Below, in pieces: positions 26,546 to 35,293 of a DNA stretch of 64,000 nt. Location: contig CAWETL010000009.1 in assembly GCA_963812085.1 (NCBI GenBank), forward strand, positions 1 through 64,000, read 5' to 3'. Numbering within the stretch: position 1 is the stretch's first letter; each line of letters opens with the position of its first letter. A program made the position numbers and the translations under genes. This DNA comes from SPDF01 sp963812085. GTDB lineage: Bacteria; Gemmatimonadota; Gemmatimonadetes; Gemmatimonadales; GWC2-71-9. The notes under the pieces were generated by a model. That model was not told the DNA's origin. It did not search any database and saw only the letters and a list, made by a program, of their open reading frames with translations.

Positions 26546-27754
26546 GTGGCTACTCAGACCATCCCACACGTTGCGCTGTTCGACAAGTGCCGCGAATTCA
26601 CCAAGGCCGACGAGGTCAAGGCGGCCGGGCTCTATCCGTACTTCAAGCCCATCTCGGAGTCCGAAGACACCGTGGTGGTCATTGACGGCGAAAAGCGGAT
26701 CATGCTCGGCTCCAACAACTACCTCGGGCTGACCCACCACCCGAAGGTGCTCGAGGCCGCCTCGCGGGCCCTCCACCGGTACGGCTCGGGCTGCACCGGG
26801 AGCCGGTTCCTGAACGGCACCCTCGACCTCCACGGCCAGCTGGAATCGGCCCTGGCGGAGTTCGTCGGCAAGGAAGACTGCCTGGTCTTCTCCACCGGGT
26901 ACAACGCCAACCTCGGCCTCATCTCGGCGCTCGTCGGCAAGGACGACGTCGTCTATCTCGACAAGCTCGACCACGCCTCCATCGTGGACGGCGCCAAGAT
27001 GTCCTACGGTACCACGTCGCGCTTCAACCACGGCAACCTCGCGCAGCTCGAGCGCAAGATGGCGCCCGACGCCGCGGCCGGCCGGGGGATGATGATCATC
27101 GTGGACGGCGTGTACTCGATGGAAGGCGACATCGCCGATGTCCACGGGCTGGTCCACGCCGCGCGCAAGCACGGCGCCGCCCTCGCCATCGACGACGCCC
27201 ACGCCCTCGGCGTGCTCGGCCCCAACGGCGACGGCACCGCGGCCCATTTCGGCATGACCGACGAAGTGGACATCATCGCCGGCACCTTCTCGAAGTCGCT
27301 CGCCTCGATCGGCGGTTTCGTGGCCGCCAGCCACAACGTGATCAATTTCCTGCGCCATCACTGCCGCCCGCTCATCTTCACCGCCTCGCTGCCACCCGCC
27401 AACACCGCCGGCGTCCTCGCGGCGCTCGAGGTGCTGCAGCAGGAACCGGAGCGGCGGGTGTCGCTGTGGGCCAACACCCGGCGCCTGCAGGCGGGGTTCC
27501 GCGAGCTCGGCTTCGACATCGGCCCGACCGAGACCCCGATCGTGCCGGTGCTGATCGGCCCGCTCGACACCACCTTCCTGATGTGGCGCAAGCTGTTCGA
27601 CGCCGGGGTCTTCACCAACCCGGTCGCGCCGCCCGCGGTCCCGCCGTCGCAGTGCCGGCTCCGGACCAGCCTGATGGCGACCCACACCTTCGATCAAATC
27701 GACTTCGCGCTGGACGCGTTCGCGAAGATCGGCCGCGAGCTCGGCGTCATCTGA
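26546..27754 (+). CDS. spt: serine palmitoyltransferase (alpha-oxoamine synthase)
   Basis: 402 residues. It would condense serine with an acyl-CoA or acyl-ACP to 3-ketosphinganine, the first step of sphingolipid synthesis, using PLP. The family features are GSNNYLGLTHHPKVLEAA near the N-terminus, HYGSG-like RYGSGCTGSRFLNGTLDLH, DDAHALGVLGPNGDG, and the PLP lysine K250 in GTFSKSLASIGGF. Length and the long N-terminal arm fit Spt better than KBL or BioF, and the downstream genes are the known ceramide partners. GTG at 26546 is the start. The stop overlaps the next gene. Confidence 0.85.
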   Translation: MATQTIPHVALFDKCREFTKADEVKAAGLYPYFKPISESEDTVVVIDGEKRIMLGSNNYLGLTHHPKVLEAASRALHRYGSGCTGSRFLNGTLDLHGQLESALAEFVGKEDCLVFSTGYNANLGLISALVGKDDVVYLDKLDHASIVDGAKMSYGTTSRFNHGNLAQLERKMAPDAAAGRGMMIIVDGVYSMEGDIADVHGLVHAARKHGAALAIDDAHALGVLGPNGDGTAAHFGMTDEVDIIAGTFSKSLASIGGFVAASHNVINFLRHHCRPLIFTASLPPANTAGVLAALEVLQQEPERRVSLWANTRRLQAGFRELGFDIGPTETPIVPVLIGPLDTTFLMWRKLFDAGVFTNPVAPPAVPPSQCRLRTSLMATHTFDQIDFALDAFAKIGRELGVI

Positions 27755-28896
27755 ACGGAACCCTCCAGGTCCGGCCGGTCACTTCCGGCCGGGACCTCGA
27801 CGCATTCGTCGCCCTGCCGTACCGCCTGCAGGGGGCGGATCCATGCTGGGTCCCCCCGCTCCGCCGCGACGTCCGCCTCCTGCTGGACCGCAAGAAGAAC
27901 CCCTTCTTCGAGCATGGCGAGGCCGAGTACTTCCTGGCCACCCGCGCCGGCGCCGTCGTGGGGCGCATCGCCGCCGCGTCGAACACCCTCCACAACCAGA
28001 TCCACGACGACAAGGTCGGCTTCTTCGGCTTCTTCGAGTGCGAAAACGACCAGGCCATCGCCGACGCGCTGTTCGACGCCGCGGCGGCCTGGCTGCGCGG
28101 GCGCGGGTTCGACACCATGCGGGGGCCGGCGTCGTTTTCCGTGAACGACGAGTGCGGCCTCCTCGTCGACGGCTTCGACACGCCGCCGACCATCATGATG
28201 CCGCACAACCCGCCCTACTACGCCACGCTGATGGACCACGCCGGCTTCCGGAAGGCCAAGGACCTCCTGGTGTACCAGGGCGGCGACCTCACCTTTCGGG
28301 CCTACAAGCCGGTGCACGAGCGGCTGACCCGCGCCGTCGAGATCATGAAAAGCCGCATGGGCGTCACCCTGCGGCCGATCAACATGAAGCGGTTCCACGA
28401 GGAAATCGAGCTCGTGAAGTCGCTCTACAACCGCTCCTGGGAAAAGAACTGGGGCTTCGTGCCGATGACGGACCACGAAATCGACCACCTGGCCGAACAG
28501 TTCAAGCCGGTGATCGTCCCCGACCTCATCACCTTCGCGGAAAAGGACGGGGTGCCGGTGGGGTTTTCGCTTGCCATCCCCGACTTCAACGTCGTCTTCC
28601 GCAGCAACCGCCAGGGCCGCCTCACGCCCGGCGTGATCATCCGGCTGCTGTGGGCCCTCAAGCGCGAGACCATCCGCCGCGCGCGCATTCCCCTCCTCGG
28701 CGTGGTGCCGGAGTTTCGCGGGCGGGGGCTCGACTCGGTCCTGTATCACGCCGTCTGGACCAAGGCCGCCGAGCACGGGATCTACTGGGGCGAAGGCGGC
28801 TGGATCCTCGAGGACAATCCCGCCATGAACCTGGGGCTCAGCAAGATGGGCTTCACGGTGTACAAGACGCTCCGGATGTACGACCGGCCCCTGTGA
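27751..28896 (+). CDS. bcerS: bacterial ceramide synthase candidate (GNAT-like acyltransferase)
   Basis: About 381 residues with a GNAT-like fold: RPVTSGRDLDAFVALPYRLQ at the N-terminus, GRIAAASNTLHNQIHDDKVG, a central FSVNDECGLLVDGFDTPPTI and C-terminal VVPEFRGRGLDSVLYH, equivalent to the acyl-CoA loop. In Caulobacter a GNAT-related protein encoded with Spt acylates 3-ketosphinganine; position and sequence type match that bCerS. No ATG, GTG or TTG lies near the conserved start. CTG at 27751, overlapping the spt stop as CTGA, is the only suitable codon, mirroring the ATGA/GTGA overlaps elsewhere. Assignment rests on fold and operon context. Confidence 0.75.
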   Translation: MNGTLQVRPVTSGRDLDAFVALPYRLQGADPCWVPPLRRDVRLLLDRKKNPFFEHGEAEYFLATRAGAVVGRIAAASNTLHNQIHDDKVGFFGFFECENDQAIADALFDAAAAWLRGRGFDTMRGPASFSVNDECGLLVDGFDTPPTIMMPHNPPYYATLMDHAGFRKAKDLLVYQGGDLTFRAYKPVHERLTRAVEIMKSRMGVTLRPINMKRFHEEIELVKSLYNRSWEKNWGFVPMTDHEIDHLAEQFKPVIVPDLITFAEKDGVPVGFSLAIPDFNVVFRSNRQGRLTPGVIIRLLWALKRETIRRARIPLLGVVPEFRGRGLDSVLYHAVWTKAAEHGIYWGEGGWILEDNPAMNLGLSKMGFTVYKTLRMYDRPL

Positions 28897-29861
28897 AGTC
28901 GCTCGTCACCGGCGGCACCGGCTTCGTCGGCAGCCACCTCATCGACGCGTTGCTCGCCCAGGGCGACCAGGTCACCGCCCTGGTCCGCTCGCCCGCCAAG
29001 GCGGTGCGGCTCTCGGCAGCCGGCGTCCGCCTCGTCGAGGGCGACCTGCACGCCACCGCCGCGCTCCGCGAGGCCGCGCGCGGGCAGGACGTGGTCTATC
29101 ACGTGGCAGGCCGCGTGGCGGCCCCCGGCGACGCCGAATTCCTCCGCGCCAATCGCGACGGCACCGTCAACCTCCTGGCGGCCGCCGCCGAGTCCGGCCG
29201 GCCCCGGTTCGTCTTCGTGTCCAGCATGGCCGCGGGCGGGCCCTCGGAGCGCGGCCGCCCGCTGACCGGCGCGGAGGCGGCGCGCCCGGTCACCTCCTAC
29301 GGCCGGAGCAAGCTCGCCGGGGAAGAGGCGGTCCGCGCCGGCCCGCTGCCCTGGGTGATCCTCCGGCCTCCGATGGTGTACGGGCCGCGGGACACCGAGG
29401 TCCTCAAGCTCTTCAAGCTGGTCCGCTGGGGCATCGCGCCGGTCTTCGGCAGCGGCGACCAGGAGCTCTCGGCGGTGTACGGCCCCGACCTGGCCGGCGC
29501 CCTCGCCGCGGCGGGCCGGAGCCCCGCGGCTCTCGGCAAGACCTACCTGCCCTGCCATCCCGAGGTCTTCACCTCCAGCGAGTTCGCCCGCCAGGTCGGG
29601 GCGGTCTCCGGGAAGAACGTGCTGCTGGTCCGGGTGCCGGAGCCGATCGGCCGCGGCCTCCTCTCGCTGATCGGCGGCGCAGCCAAGCTCGCGGGCCAGG
29701 CGAGCGTACTCTCCGCCGAGAAGGCCGACGAGTTCTTCGAGGCGGCCTGGACCGGCGACCCGACCGCGCTGATGCGCGACACCGGGTGGCGCCCCTCCTT
29801 CGACCTCGCGACCGGGCTCGCCGCCACCGACGCCTGGTACCGGGCAGAAAGCTGGATCTGA
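28893..29861 (+). CDS. cerR: NAD(P)-dependent reductase, ceramide reductase CerR-like
   Basis: 322 residues of extended short-chain dehydrogenase type. Rossmann motif TGGTGFVGSHL at residues 6-16, FVFVSSMAAGG for the catalytic Ser, and YGRSK (YxxxK) about 45 residues later, then LRPPMVYGPRD. In Caulobacter the third enzyme of ceramide synthesis is a NAD-dependent epimerase-like protein that reduces the oxidised ceramide; this gene follows spt and bcerS and fits that role. GTG at 28893 overlaps the previous stop. The epimerase fold alone would not identify the substrate. Confidence 0.75.
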   Translation: MKSLVTGGTGFVGSHLIDALLAQGDQVTALVRSPAKAVRLSAAGVRLVEGDLHATAALREAARGQDVVYHVAGRVAAPGDAEFLRANRDGTVNLLAAAAESGRPRFVFVSSMAAGGPSERGRPLTGAEAARPVTSYGRSKLAGEEAVRAGPLPWVILRPPMVYGPRDTEVLKLFKLVRWGIAPVFGSGDQELSAVYGPDLAGALAAAGRSPAALGKTYLPCHPEVFTSSEFARQVGAVSGKNVLLVRVPEPIGRGLLSLIGGAAKLAGQASVLSAEKADEFFEAAWTGDPTALMRDTGWRPSFDLATGLAATDAWYRAESWI

Positions 29862-30679
29862 TGCGCGCGCTCGACCGGATCATCCTCGCCTACCTCGGCA
29901 TCGTCTCGGTGGTCGCCCTCTGGAGGGCGCCGCACAATCACGGCTGCTGGTGGCTGCTGGCGGCGCACGCGCTGACGGTCCTGCTGATCTACCTGGTCAC
30001 CCGGCCGGGCCTCGGCCCGTTCGGGCGGGCCGTGCGGGAGGTCTATCCCGTCGTGCTCCTGATCCTCTTCTACAGCGAGCTCGACATCCTGAACGCCGGC
30101 GGCGTCCAGATCTACGACGCCGTGATCCAGCGGTGGGAGATGGCGATCTTCGGCGAGCAGGTGAGCGAGACCCTGTGGCGCCGGTATCCGAGCGTCCTGG
30201 CCTCCACGGTGCTCCACGCGGTGTACTGGGGGTACTACATCCTCCTCATCACGCCGGTGGTGTACTTCTCCGCCACGAAGAAGTGGTTCGCGCTCCGGCG
30301 GACGATGTTCGTGGTGATCGTCACCCTGTTCTTCTGCTATCTCATCTTCCTGGCCTACCCGGTGACGGGGCCGTACTACCAGTTCCCCCGCCCCGACGCC
30401 TGGTTCCTCGACAACTGGGCCGCCCGGCTGGTGTATGCCACGCTCGCCTCGGGGAGCTCGTACGGCGCGGCCTTCCCGTCCTCCCACGTGGCGGCGACCA
30501 TCGCCGCCACCTCCGGCGCCTGGCGCGGCGACCGCCGCCTCGGCTGGCTCATGCTGGGCCCGGCGATCCTGCTCACCCTCTCGGTGGTCTACTGCCAGAT
30601 GCACTACGGGACCGACGCGCTCGCCGGCGTGGCGGTGGGCGCGACGGCGTGGTGGCTGGGGGGGAAGTACAAGGACTAG
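29861..30679 (+). CDS. PAP2-family phosphatase or phosphoceramide synthase
   Basis: 272 residues with about six membrane helices. The PAP2 signature halves are present: PSSHVAAT (YGAAFPSSHVAATIAAT, catalytic His) and HYGTDALAGVAVG (second His and Asp). The ATG overlaps the cerR stop by one base, so it belongs to the ceramide operon. PAP2 enzymes remove phosphate from lipid phosphates or, in Aur1/IPC-synthase-like members, transfer a head group to ceramide. Adding a head group to the ceramide made by the first three genes is the attractive role, but a phosphatase function is equally consistent. Confidence 0.8.
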   Translation: MRALDRIILAYLGIVSVVALWRAPHNHGCWWLLAAHALTVLLIYLVTRPGLGPFGRAVREVYPVVLLILFYSELDILNAGGVQIYDAVIQRWEMAIFGEQVSETLWRRYPSVLASTVLHAVYWGYYILLITPVVYFSATKKWFALRRTMFVVIVTLFFCYLIFLAYPVTGPYYQFPRPDAWFLDNWAARLVYATLASGSSYGAAFPSSHVAATIAATSGAWRGDRRLGWLMLGPAILLTLSVVYCQMHYGTDALAGVAVGATAWWLGGKYKD

Positions 30680-30803
30680 GCGGGGCGGCGGGGATGCGGG
30701 GATGCGGGGAAGGCGAATAGCAGAGAGGGGACGGCGCGAATGAGCGTCGTCCCCTCTTGTGTTCGGGGAATGAATCTTCCCCGCTTCCCCGCGTCCCCGC
30801 CTG
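30680..30803. terminator. nested-palindrome bidirectional terminator element, copy 1
   Basis: An inner hairpin AGAGGGGACG (30724-30733) / CGTCCCCTCT (30748-30757) is flanked by outer repeats GCGGGGATGCGGGGA on the left and TTCCCCGCGTCCCCGCCT on the right, which are largely complementary. It separates two convergent genes. A homologous element lies at 33818-33943. Confidence 0.7.
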
Positions 30804-31271
30804 TTACTGCGTCACCTTCAACTCGCCCCGCATGCCCATCGCGAGGTGCGGGAGGCAGTAGAACTTGTACTCGCCCACCGGCGCGCCGGCAAACGAGATG
30901 GTATAGACGGCGTCCTGCTCGACCAGCATGCTGCCCACGAGCGGCTGCATCTGGTTCGGCATGGCCGCAGTGAGCACCGGCACCGCAGCGGCCGGGATGC
31001 TGTCAGCCCAGAACGACACGTTGTGCGGACCGCCGCTGACGTTGTGGAAGTTGACCACGTCGCCGGACTTGATCGTGAGCTCGTTCGGGATGAAGTGGTA
31101 GAGCTTGCCGTCGAACTCCATCTTCACATCGTAGGTCGTGCCGGTGGTGGCCGGAGCCGCCGCGGGCGCCGCCGCCGGGGTCGCCGCGGGAGCCTGCTCG
31201 GGCGCCTGCTTCTCGCCACCGCACGCCACGGCAAGGAACGCCAGCCCAGCCACCAAGGTCATCTTCTGCAT
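30804..31271 (-). CDS. plastocyanin/azurin-like cupredoxin lipoprotein
   Basis: 155 residues. Lipobox LAFLAVACGG (Cys near 17), an Ala/Pro-rich linker, then a cupredoxin domain. The blue-copper ligands are visible: His in GGPHNVSFWADS and Cys-His-Met in FYCLPHLAMGMRGELKV. It is probably a membrane-anchored electron carrier facing the periplasm; alternative complex III, encoded 3 kb away, needs such an acceptor, which is inference. ATG at 31271 has GGAGG ten bases upstream; a TTG three codons earlier is too close to that site. Confidence 0.85.
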   Translation of the reverse strand: MQKMTLVAGLAFLAVACGGEKQAPEQAPAATPAAAPAAAPATTGTTYDVKMEFDGKLYHFIPNELTIKSGDVVNFHNVSGGPHNVSFWADSIPAAAVPVLTAAMPNQMQPLVGSMLVEQDAVYTISFAGAPVGEYKFYCLPHLAMGMRGELKVTQ

Positions 31272-31462
31272 CGCTGCCAAACCTCCGCTAACTGTTTAGT
31301 TGTCCCGCCCGCACGGATCCGCCCGTCCCGAGTCCACAAGTGCGGTCTCCCTTGTGAACGAAGGCGCAAAGATAATCCGGGGCCGCCATGCACGCGAGTG
31401 CCCCACGACCCCAACTATCATTCCTGCGTAGTGTTACGGACTCACCCTCCACCCGGATCGCC

Positions 31463-32206
31463 ATGCCCCCCACCCCTCCCCCCTGTACCCGCCTGGGCCG
31501 CCAGTGCCGGGTGCTCGACGTGACGCTCCGGATCGGCAAGCTGGAGGAGGGCCAGGACTCGCTCGACCACGAGGCCACCTGGCTGCTGGGGCACACCGCG
31601 CGCATCGACTTCGGGTCGCTTCACTCCCGAAAGGGCGAGTTGCTGGTGGACGCCGCCCTCCACGTCCCCTGCAAGTACCTCGCGGAATCCGGGGAGACGG
31701 CCACCTGCCGGGCCCACGGCTTCACGGGCCCCTCCCCCGCCCATCCCCGCCGACCGGCGCAGCCCCGCCAGCTCGGCGGCAACCGGTTCCGGCTGGTGGA
31801 CCAGCGGCGACTCGTGCCCCGTCCGGCGGTGGACGTGAAGTCCGGCCTGCCGGTGCTGGGGCAGAATCCTTGCCTTGGCGCACCCTGTCGGACCGCCGAC
31901 AACACCCGCGGCGCGGCCTGCTGCCGCGACCTGCAGATCGAGATCATGTGCGCCCGCGACGAGACCCGCCTCGAGGCGCTGGTCCGCGCCCGGCAATCCC
32001 CCTACCTCTGCAAAACCGACCGGGACGAGGAGGACTCCATCGAGGCCGAGATGATCTCGGCCTGCGGCTACCTGGGGCCGGATGGCGTCTCGTGCAGCCT
32101 CCACGGCCGGGTCCGGGAGGACGGCCGCCCCGCCAAGCCCGACCTCTGCAGCGAGTGGCCCGAGGGGGGGGACTTGATGCACCCGGGGTGCGTGTTCAGG
32201 AAATAG
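31463..32206 (+). CDS. Cys-rich protein of unknown function
   Basis: 247 residues with about 15 Cys. They cluster in PPPCTRLGRQC, NPCLGAPCRTADNTRGAACC, YLCKTDRDEED, ACGYLGPDGVSCSLHGR, DLCSEWPEG and the C-terminal HPGCVFRK. Such spacing suggests zinc or Fe-S binding, somewhat like YkgJ-type proteins. No signal peptide. ATG at 31463 begins shortly before the first Cys. It lies 41 bp before the sigma factor on the same strand and may share its transcript. Confidence 0.55.
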   Translation: MPPTPPPCTRLGRQCRVLDVTLRIGKLEEGQDSLDHEATWLLGHTARIDFGSLHSRKGELLVDAALHVPCKYLAESGETATCRAHGFTGPSPAHPRRPAQPRQLGGNRFRLVDQRRLVPRPAVDVKSGLPVLGQNPCLGAPCRTADNTRGAACCRDLQIEIMCARDETRLEALVRARQSPYLCKTDRDEEDSIEAEMISACGYLGPDGVSCSLHGRVREDGRPAKPDLCSEWPEGGDLMHPGCVFRK

Positions 32207-32247
32207 GCAGTGTGCACCCGCACACCGCCCGTTCGTCTCCTGCCCCA

Positions 32248-32841
32248 ATGGCGTTCCCACACGAACTCGACATATTTCCCAACGGTTTGCAGGCTGGACT
32301 CCCGATCCCAGGGCCGCCCGTGCGCGATGAGATCGAAACCCTCTACCTGACCACGTATTCCGCCGTGGTGCGGTTCCTGTACCGCAAGGTCTGGGACGCG
32401 GATCGCGCGGAGGACCTGGCCCAGGAGGTGTTCGTGCGGGCCATGCGGCACCGGCCCGAGAAGCCCCGGGCCTGGGTCTTCGCGGTGGCCGCCAACCTCG
32501 CCCGGGACGAAGCGCGGGCGGCGATCCGCCGGCGGAAGCACCTCACCCTGCTCTCCACCGAGCCGACCCAGCGCCACCAGGTGGAGCCCGACGGCGAGGA
32601 GAACGTCGATCACGACGAGAAGATGGAAAAGGTGCGGCTGGCGCTGAGCCTGCTCACCCAGCGGGACCGCGACGTGCTCCTGCTCTGGGACGCCGGCCTG
32701 AGCTACCCCGAGATCGCCGAGCAGTCGGGCCTGGCCGTCGGCGCGGTGGGCACCACGCTGGCGCGGGCCCGCAAGCGGCTCATCGAGGCGCACGACCGGA
32801 GCGAGCAGGACCAGAAGAGGAAACATGCCGTTCAGTCCTGA
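32248..32841 (+). CDS. ECF-type RNA polymerase sigma factor
   Basis: 197 residues. Region 2 reads YSAVVRFLYRKVWDADRAED and LAQEVFVRAMRH, with FAVAANLARDEARAAIRRRK after it; region 4 is LSLLTQRDRDVLLLWDAGLS and YPEIAEQSGLAVGAVGTTLA, a complete helix-turn-helix. The next gene is a zinc-finger anti-sigma factor overlapping by 17 bp, the usual regulatory pair. The controlled promoters are not evident. Confidence 0.9.
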   Translation: MAFPHELDIFPNGLQAGLPIPGPPVRDEIETLYLTTYSAVVRFLYRKVWDADRAEDLAQEVFVRAMRHRPEKPRAWVFAVAANLARDEARAAIRRRKHLTLLSTEPTQRHQVEPDGEENVDHDEKMEKVRLALSLLTQRDRDVLLLWDAGLSYPEIAEQSGLAVGAVGTTLARARKRLIEAHDRSEQDQKRKHAVQS

Positions 32842-33817
32842 CGCCATGCGGCACATCCCCGAAGAGGAACTGCACGCCTATCTCGACCAGGCCCTGAGCC
32901 GGTCGCAATGCGTGGAGATCGAGCATCACCTCGCCGAGTGTACGGCGTGCCGGCTCGAGCGGGACGCGATCGCCGCGCTGCGCGACCGCACCACCTCACT
33001 CCTGGTGGCCGCTGCGCCCCGCCGCATCCGTCCCCGGCCCTTCACCCAGGTCTCCACCGCCCATCTCGAACGCCAGCACCGCCGGGCGGCCCGGATCCGG
33101 ACCCTCGCCTGGGCGGCCAGCGTGGTGGCCGCGCTCGGTCTCGGCTGGGTCGTGAGCCGGGCCACGGGGCCGGTCGTCCAGGCCCCCCAGCTCCAGGCGA
33201 CTGGCCCGACGGCTCCGGCCACCACGATGCCCAAGGTGGCCAGCACCCCGCCCCGGCGGATGGTCCCGGCCAAGGCGCCGGCCCCCCACGACCCGGTCCG
33301 GCTGGCCGGGCTCCCCGCCACGCATCCCTTCCCAGCCGACTCGACGGCCTCTGGCGTGCCGCCGAGGCCGGCCACCTCCGAGCTGGCTTCGCTGGGCGGT
33401 ACCGGCACTGCCGGCGAGCCGGTGCTCGACGGGATGTGGCGCACGGTGTCCTGGGCCAACGCACAAAACGACGGCGACGAATGGCTCCCCCGCGTCGAAG
33501 GGGTGCCGGTGGTGCAGATCAAGGTGCGGAAGTCCCAGCAAGGCGGGCGGCCGCTCACGCTGGTGACCCAGCAGTTGGCGAGCGGCGAGATGATCAGCAC
33601 GGTCGAGGGCCCCTCGCCCGAGGTGGCGGCGTTCCTCTCGCGCCAGCGGGGCCAGAGCGCCAGCGCCGAATTGCAGGACATGCAGGTGAATCCGCGTCCG
33701 GCGGATTCCACCGCCGGGCGGCCCGCCGCTACGCCCGCCGGTCCGCCCCGGACCCTGGCCATCTTCGGCAGCGCACCGTCGGATTCGCTCAAGGCGCTCA
33801 TGTTGAGAGTGAAGTAG
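32825..33817 (+). CDS. zinc-finger anti-sigma factor
   Basis: 330 residues. The N-terminal anti-sigma domain contains the zinc motif HHLAECTACRLERD (His-x3-Cys-x2-Cys) preceded by EEELHAYLDQALSRSQC. One membrane helix (LAWAASVVAALGLGWVVS, about 97-114) follows, then a long Pro/Ala-rich periplasmic part with a short conserved-looking core (WLPRVEGVPVVQIKVRKSQQ). It would hold the upstream sigma factor at the membrane until a periplasmic signal releases it. The overlap with the sigma gene supports coupling. Confidence 0.85.
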   Translation: MPFSPDAMRHIPEEELHAYLDQALSRSQCVEIEHHLAECTACRLERDAIAALRDRTTSLLVAAAPRRIRPRPFTQVSTAHLERQHRRAARIRTLAWAASVVAALGLGWVVSRATGPVVQAPQLQATGPTAPATTMPKVASTPPRRMVPAKAPAPHDPVRLAGLPATHPFPADSTASGVPPRPATSELASLGGTGTAGEPVLDGMWRTVSWANAQNDGDEWLPRVEGVPVVQIKVRKSQQGGRPLTLVTQQLASGEMISTVEGPSPEVAAFLSRQRGQSASAELQDMQVNPRPADSTAGRPAATPAGPPRTLAIFGSAPSDSLKALMLRVK

Positions 33818-33943
33818 GCGGGGAGGCGGCAGGCGGGGAAGCGGGGATGCGGGGAAGCAGCGGCGGAGAATGAGAAATGGGGACGGCGCCTCGAGCACCG
33901 TCCCCATTCGCCTTTTCGGAGATCCCCTTCCCCGCGTCCCCGC
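33818..33943. terminator. nested-palindrome bidirectional terminator element, copy 2
   Basis: Inner hairpin AATGGGGACGG (33876-33886) / CCGTCCCCATT (33898-33908) followed by CGCCTTTTC, enclosed by GCGGGGATGCGGGGAA on the left and TTCCCCGCGTCCCCGCCT on the right. It lies between the convergent anti-sigma and actF genes. The outer sequences match copy 1 at 30680-30803. Confidence 0.75.
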
Positions 33944-35293
33944 CTAGACCTTTGCGACGTCCGCATCCCCCAGGAAATCTCCCGCCCGCTCGTCGTGGTC
34001 GTAGTGATCGTCCACCGCGTGGTGGCGTTCGGTGTTGATCGTCAGTTCCGCCAGCCGGGGAGAGACCATCGGGAACGCCCGGGCGAAGAGCCCGTAGCAG
34101 AAGAGGAAGAGCCCCAGCATGAGGAGCGTCGGGCCGAGTTCCGGCAGGCCGAACTTCGGGCCATCGAGCGCGGTCACCGAGGGCATCACCAGCAGGTACC
34201 GCTCGAGCCAGAGCGCCGTGAGCGAGATGGACGCGAAGAGGGCCATGGTGCCCGGGAACTTCTTCGGCGCCACCCCGAGCAGGCCGATGAAGGGGATCAG
34301 GAACATGCCGAGGAACACCGCCCGTCCGACGGGCAGCCAGCTCCCCCACAACCGGGCGAAGACGAATCCGGTCTCCTCGGGGAGGTTGCCGTACCAGATG
34401 ACCAGGAACTGGGCGTACATCAGGTAGGCCCAGAAGACGGTGAAGCCGAAGCAGAGCTTGCCCAGGTCGTGCCGCTGCTTGCCCGAGATCAGGTGCGAGA
34501 CGCCGGTCTGGTGGCCGGCGTACATGACCAGGAGCGCCAGCAGCATGTGGGCCCCGAGGAAGGAGCCCATGAAGTAGAAGCCGCCGAGGAGGTTGGAAAA
34601 CCAGTGCGGCTGCAGCGCCATGATGCCGTCGAAGGCCACGAGCGTGAGGACCAACGCGTACGTGACGGCGTAGATCGGGGCGAGGCGGTGGATTCGCACT
34701 TCATGCGCCTCGCGACCGGCCTCGGAGGCGTCGAAGCCGGCGAGCATCGCGTCGAAGCGCTGGCGCCGCCGCCCCTCGGCCCGCTCCCGCGCGTCGGCGA
34801 GGTCGGGCAGCAGGTCGGCGCGGACCAGCCGCCAGCCGATGTAGTACAGCGCCGACAGCCCCACGAAGAGCCGGCCGAACATCCAGGGCCGGGAAAGCCA
34901 GAGGGCCTTCCCGTGGCTGAAGCCGTGCAGCTGCTCCTGCATCGGTCCGTAGATGTGGTCGTACCCGAGCGTGAAGATCAGCACCAGGCCGATCAGCGAG
35001 ACCGGGAAGAACGCCACCGCCGCCTCGGCGAACCGGAGCACCAGCCCCGACCACTTCGCGTTGGCGATCTTGTGCACCGCCGCGATGGCGACCGAGCCAG
35101 CGGCGAGCCCGGTGAAGTACAGCCAGTTCACGTGGAAGAGCTGCCAGGCCCGGTCGCCGTTGCCGCCGGAAATCGCCCATGCCGATAGCGCGGCGCCGGC
35201 CAGGGCCAGCACGGCGCCACCGGCCACGAAGAGCTGGAAGCGGCCGCCGGCCGAATGGTCGGCCAGGCGGTCGCGCAGGTTGACGTCGCTCAT
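33944..35293 (-). CDS. actF: alternative complex III membrane subunit ActF
   Basis: 449 residues with about ten membrane helices, without heme motifs. It matches the NrfD-derived quinol-site subunit ActF, for example in ILVFTLGYDHIYGPMQEQ-type sequence (LIFTLGYDHIYGPMQEQLHG), AFDGIMALQPHWFSNLLGGF and VFWAYLMYAQFLVIWYGNLP. The complex oxidises menaquinol and passes electrons to cytochrome c or a copper protein. It is last in the actABCDEF operon and overlaps actE by 4 bp. The C-terminus is His/Asp-rich. Confidence 0.9.
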   Translation of the reverse strand: MSDVNLRDRLADHSAGGRFQLFVAGGAVLALAGAALSAWAISGGNGDRAWQLFHVNWLYFTGLAAGSVAIAAVHKIANAKWSGLVLRFAEAAVAFFPVSLIGLVLIFTLGYDHIYGPMQEQLHGFSHGKALWLSRPWMFGRLFVGLSALYYIGWRLVRADLLPDLADARERAEGRRRQRFDAMLAGFDASEAGREAHEVRIHRLAPIYAVTYALVLTLVAFDGIMALQPHWFSNLLGGFYFMGSFLGAHMLLALLVMYAGHQTGVSHLISGKQRHDLGKLCFGFTVFWAYLMYAQFLVIWYGNLPEETGFVFARLWGSWLPVGRAVFLGMFLIPFIGLLGVAPKKFPGTMALFASISLTALWLERYLLVMPSVTALDGPKFGLPELGPTLLMLGLFLFCYGLFARAFPMVSPRLAELTINTERHHAVDDHYDHDERAGDFLGDADVAKV

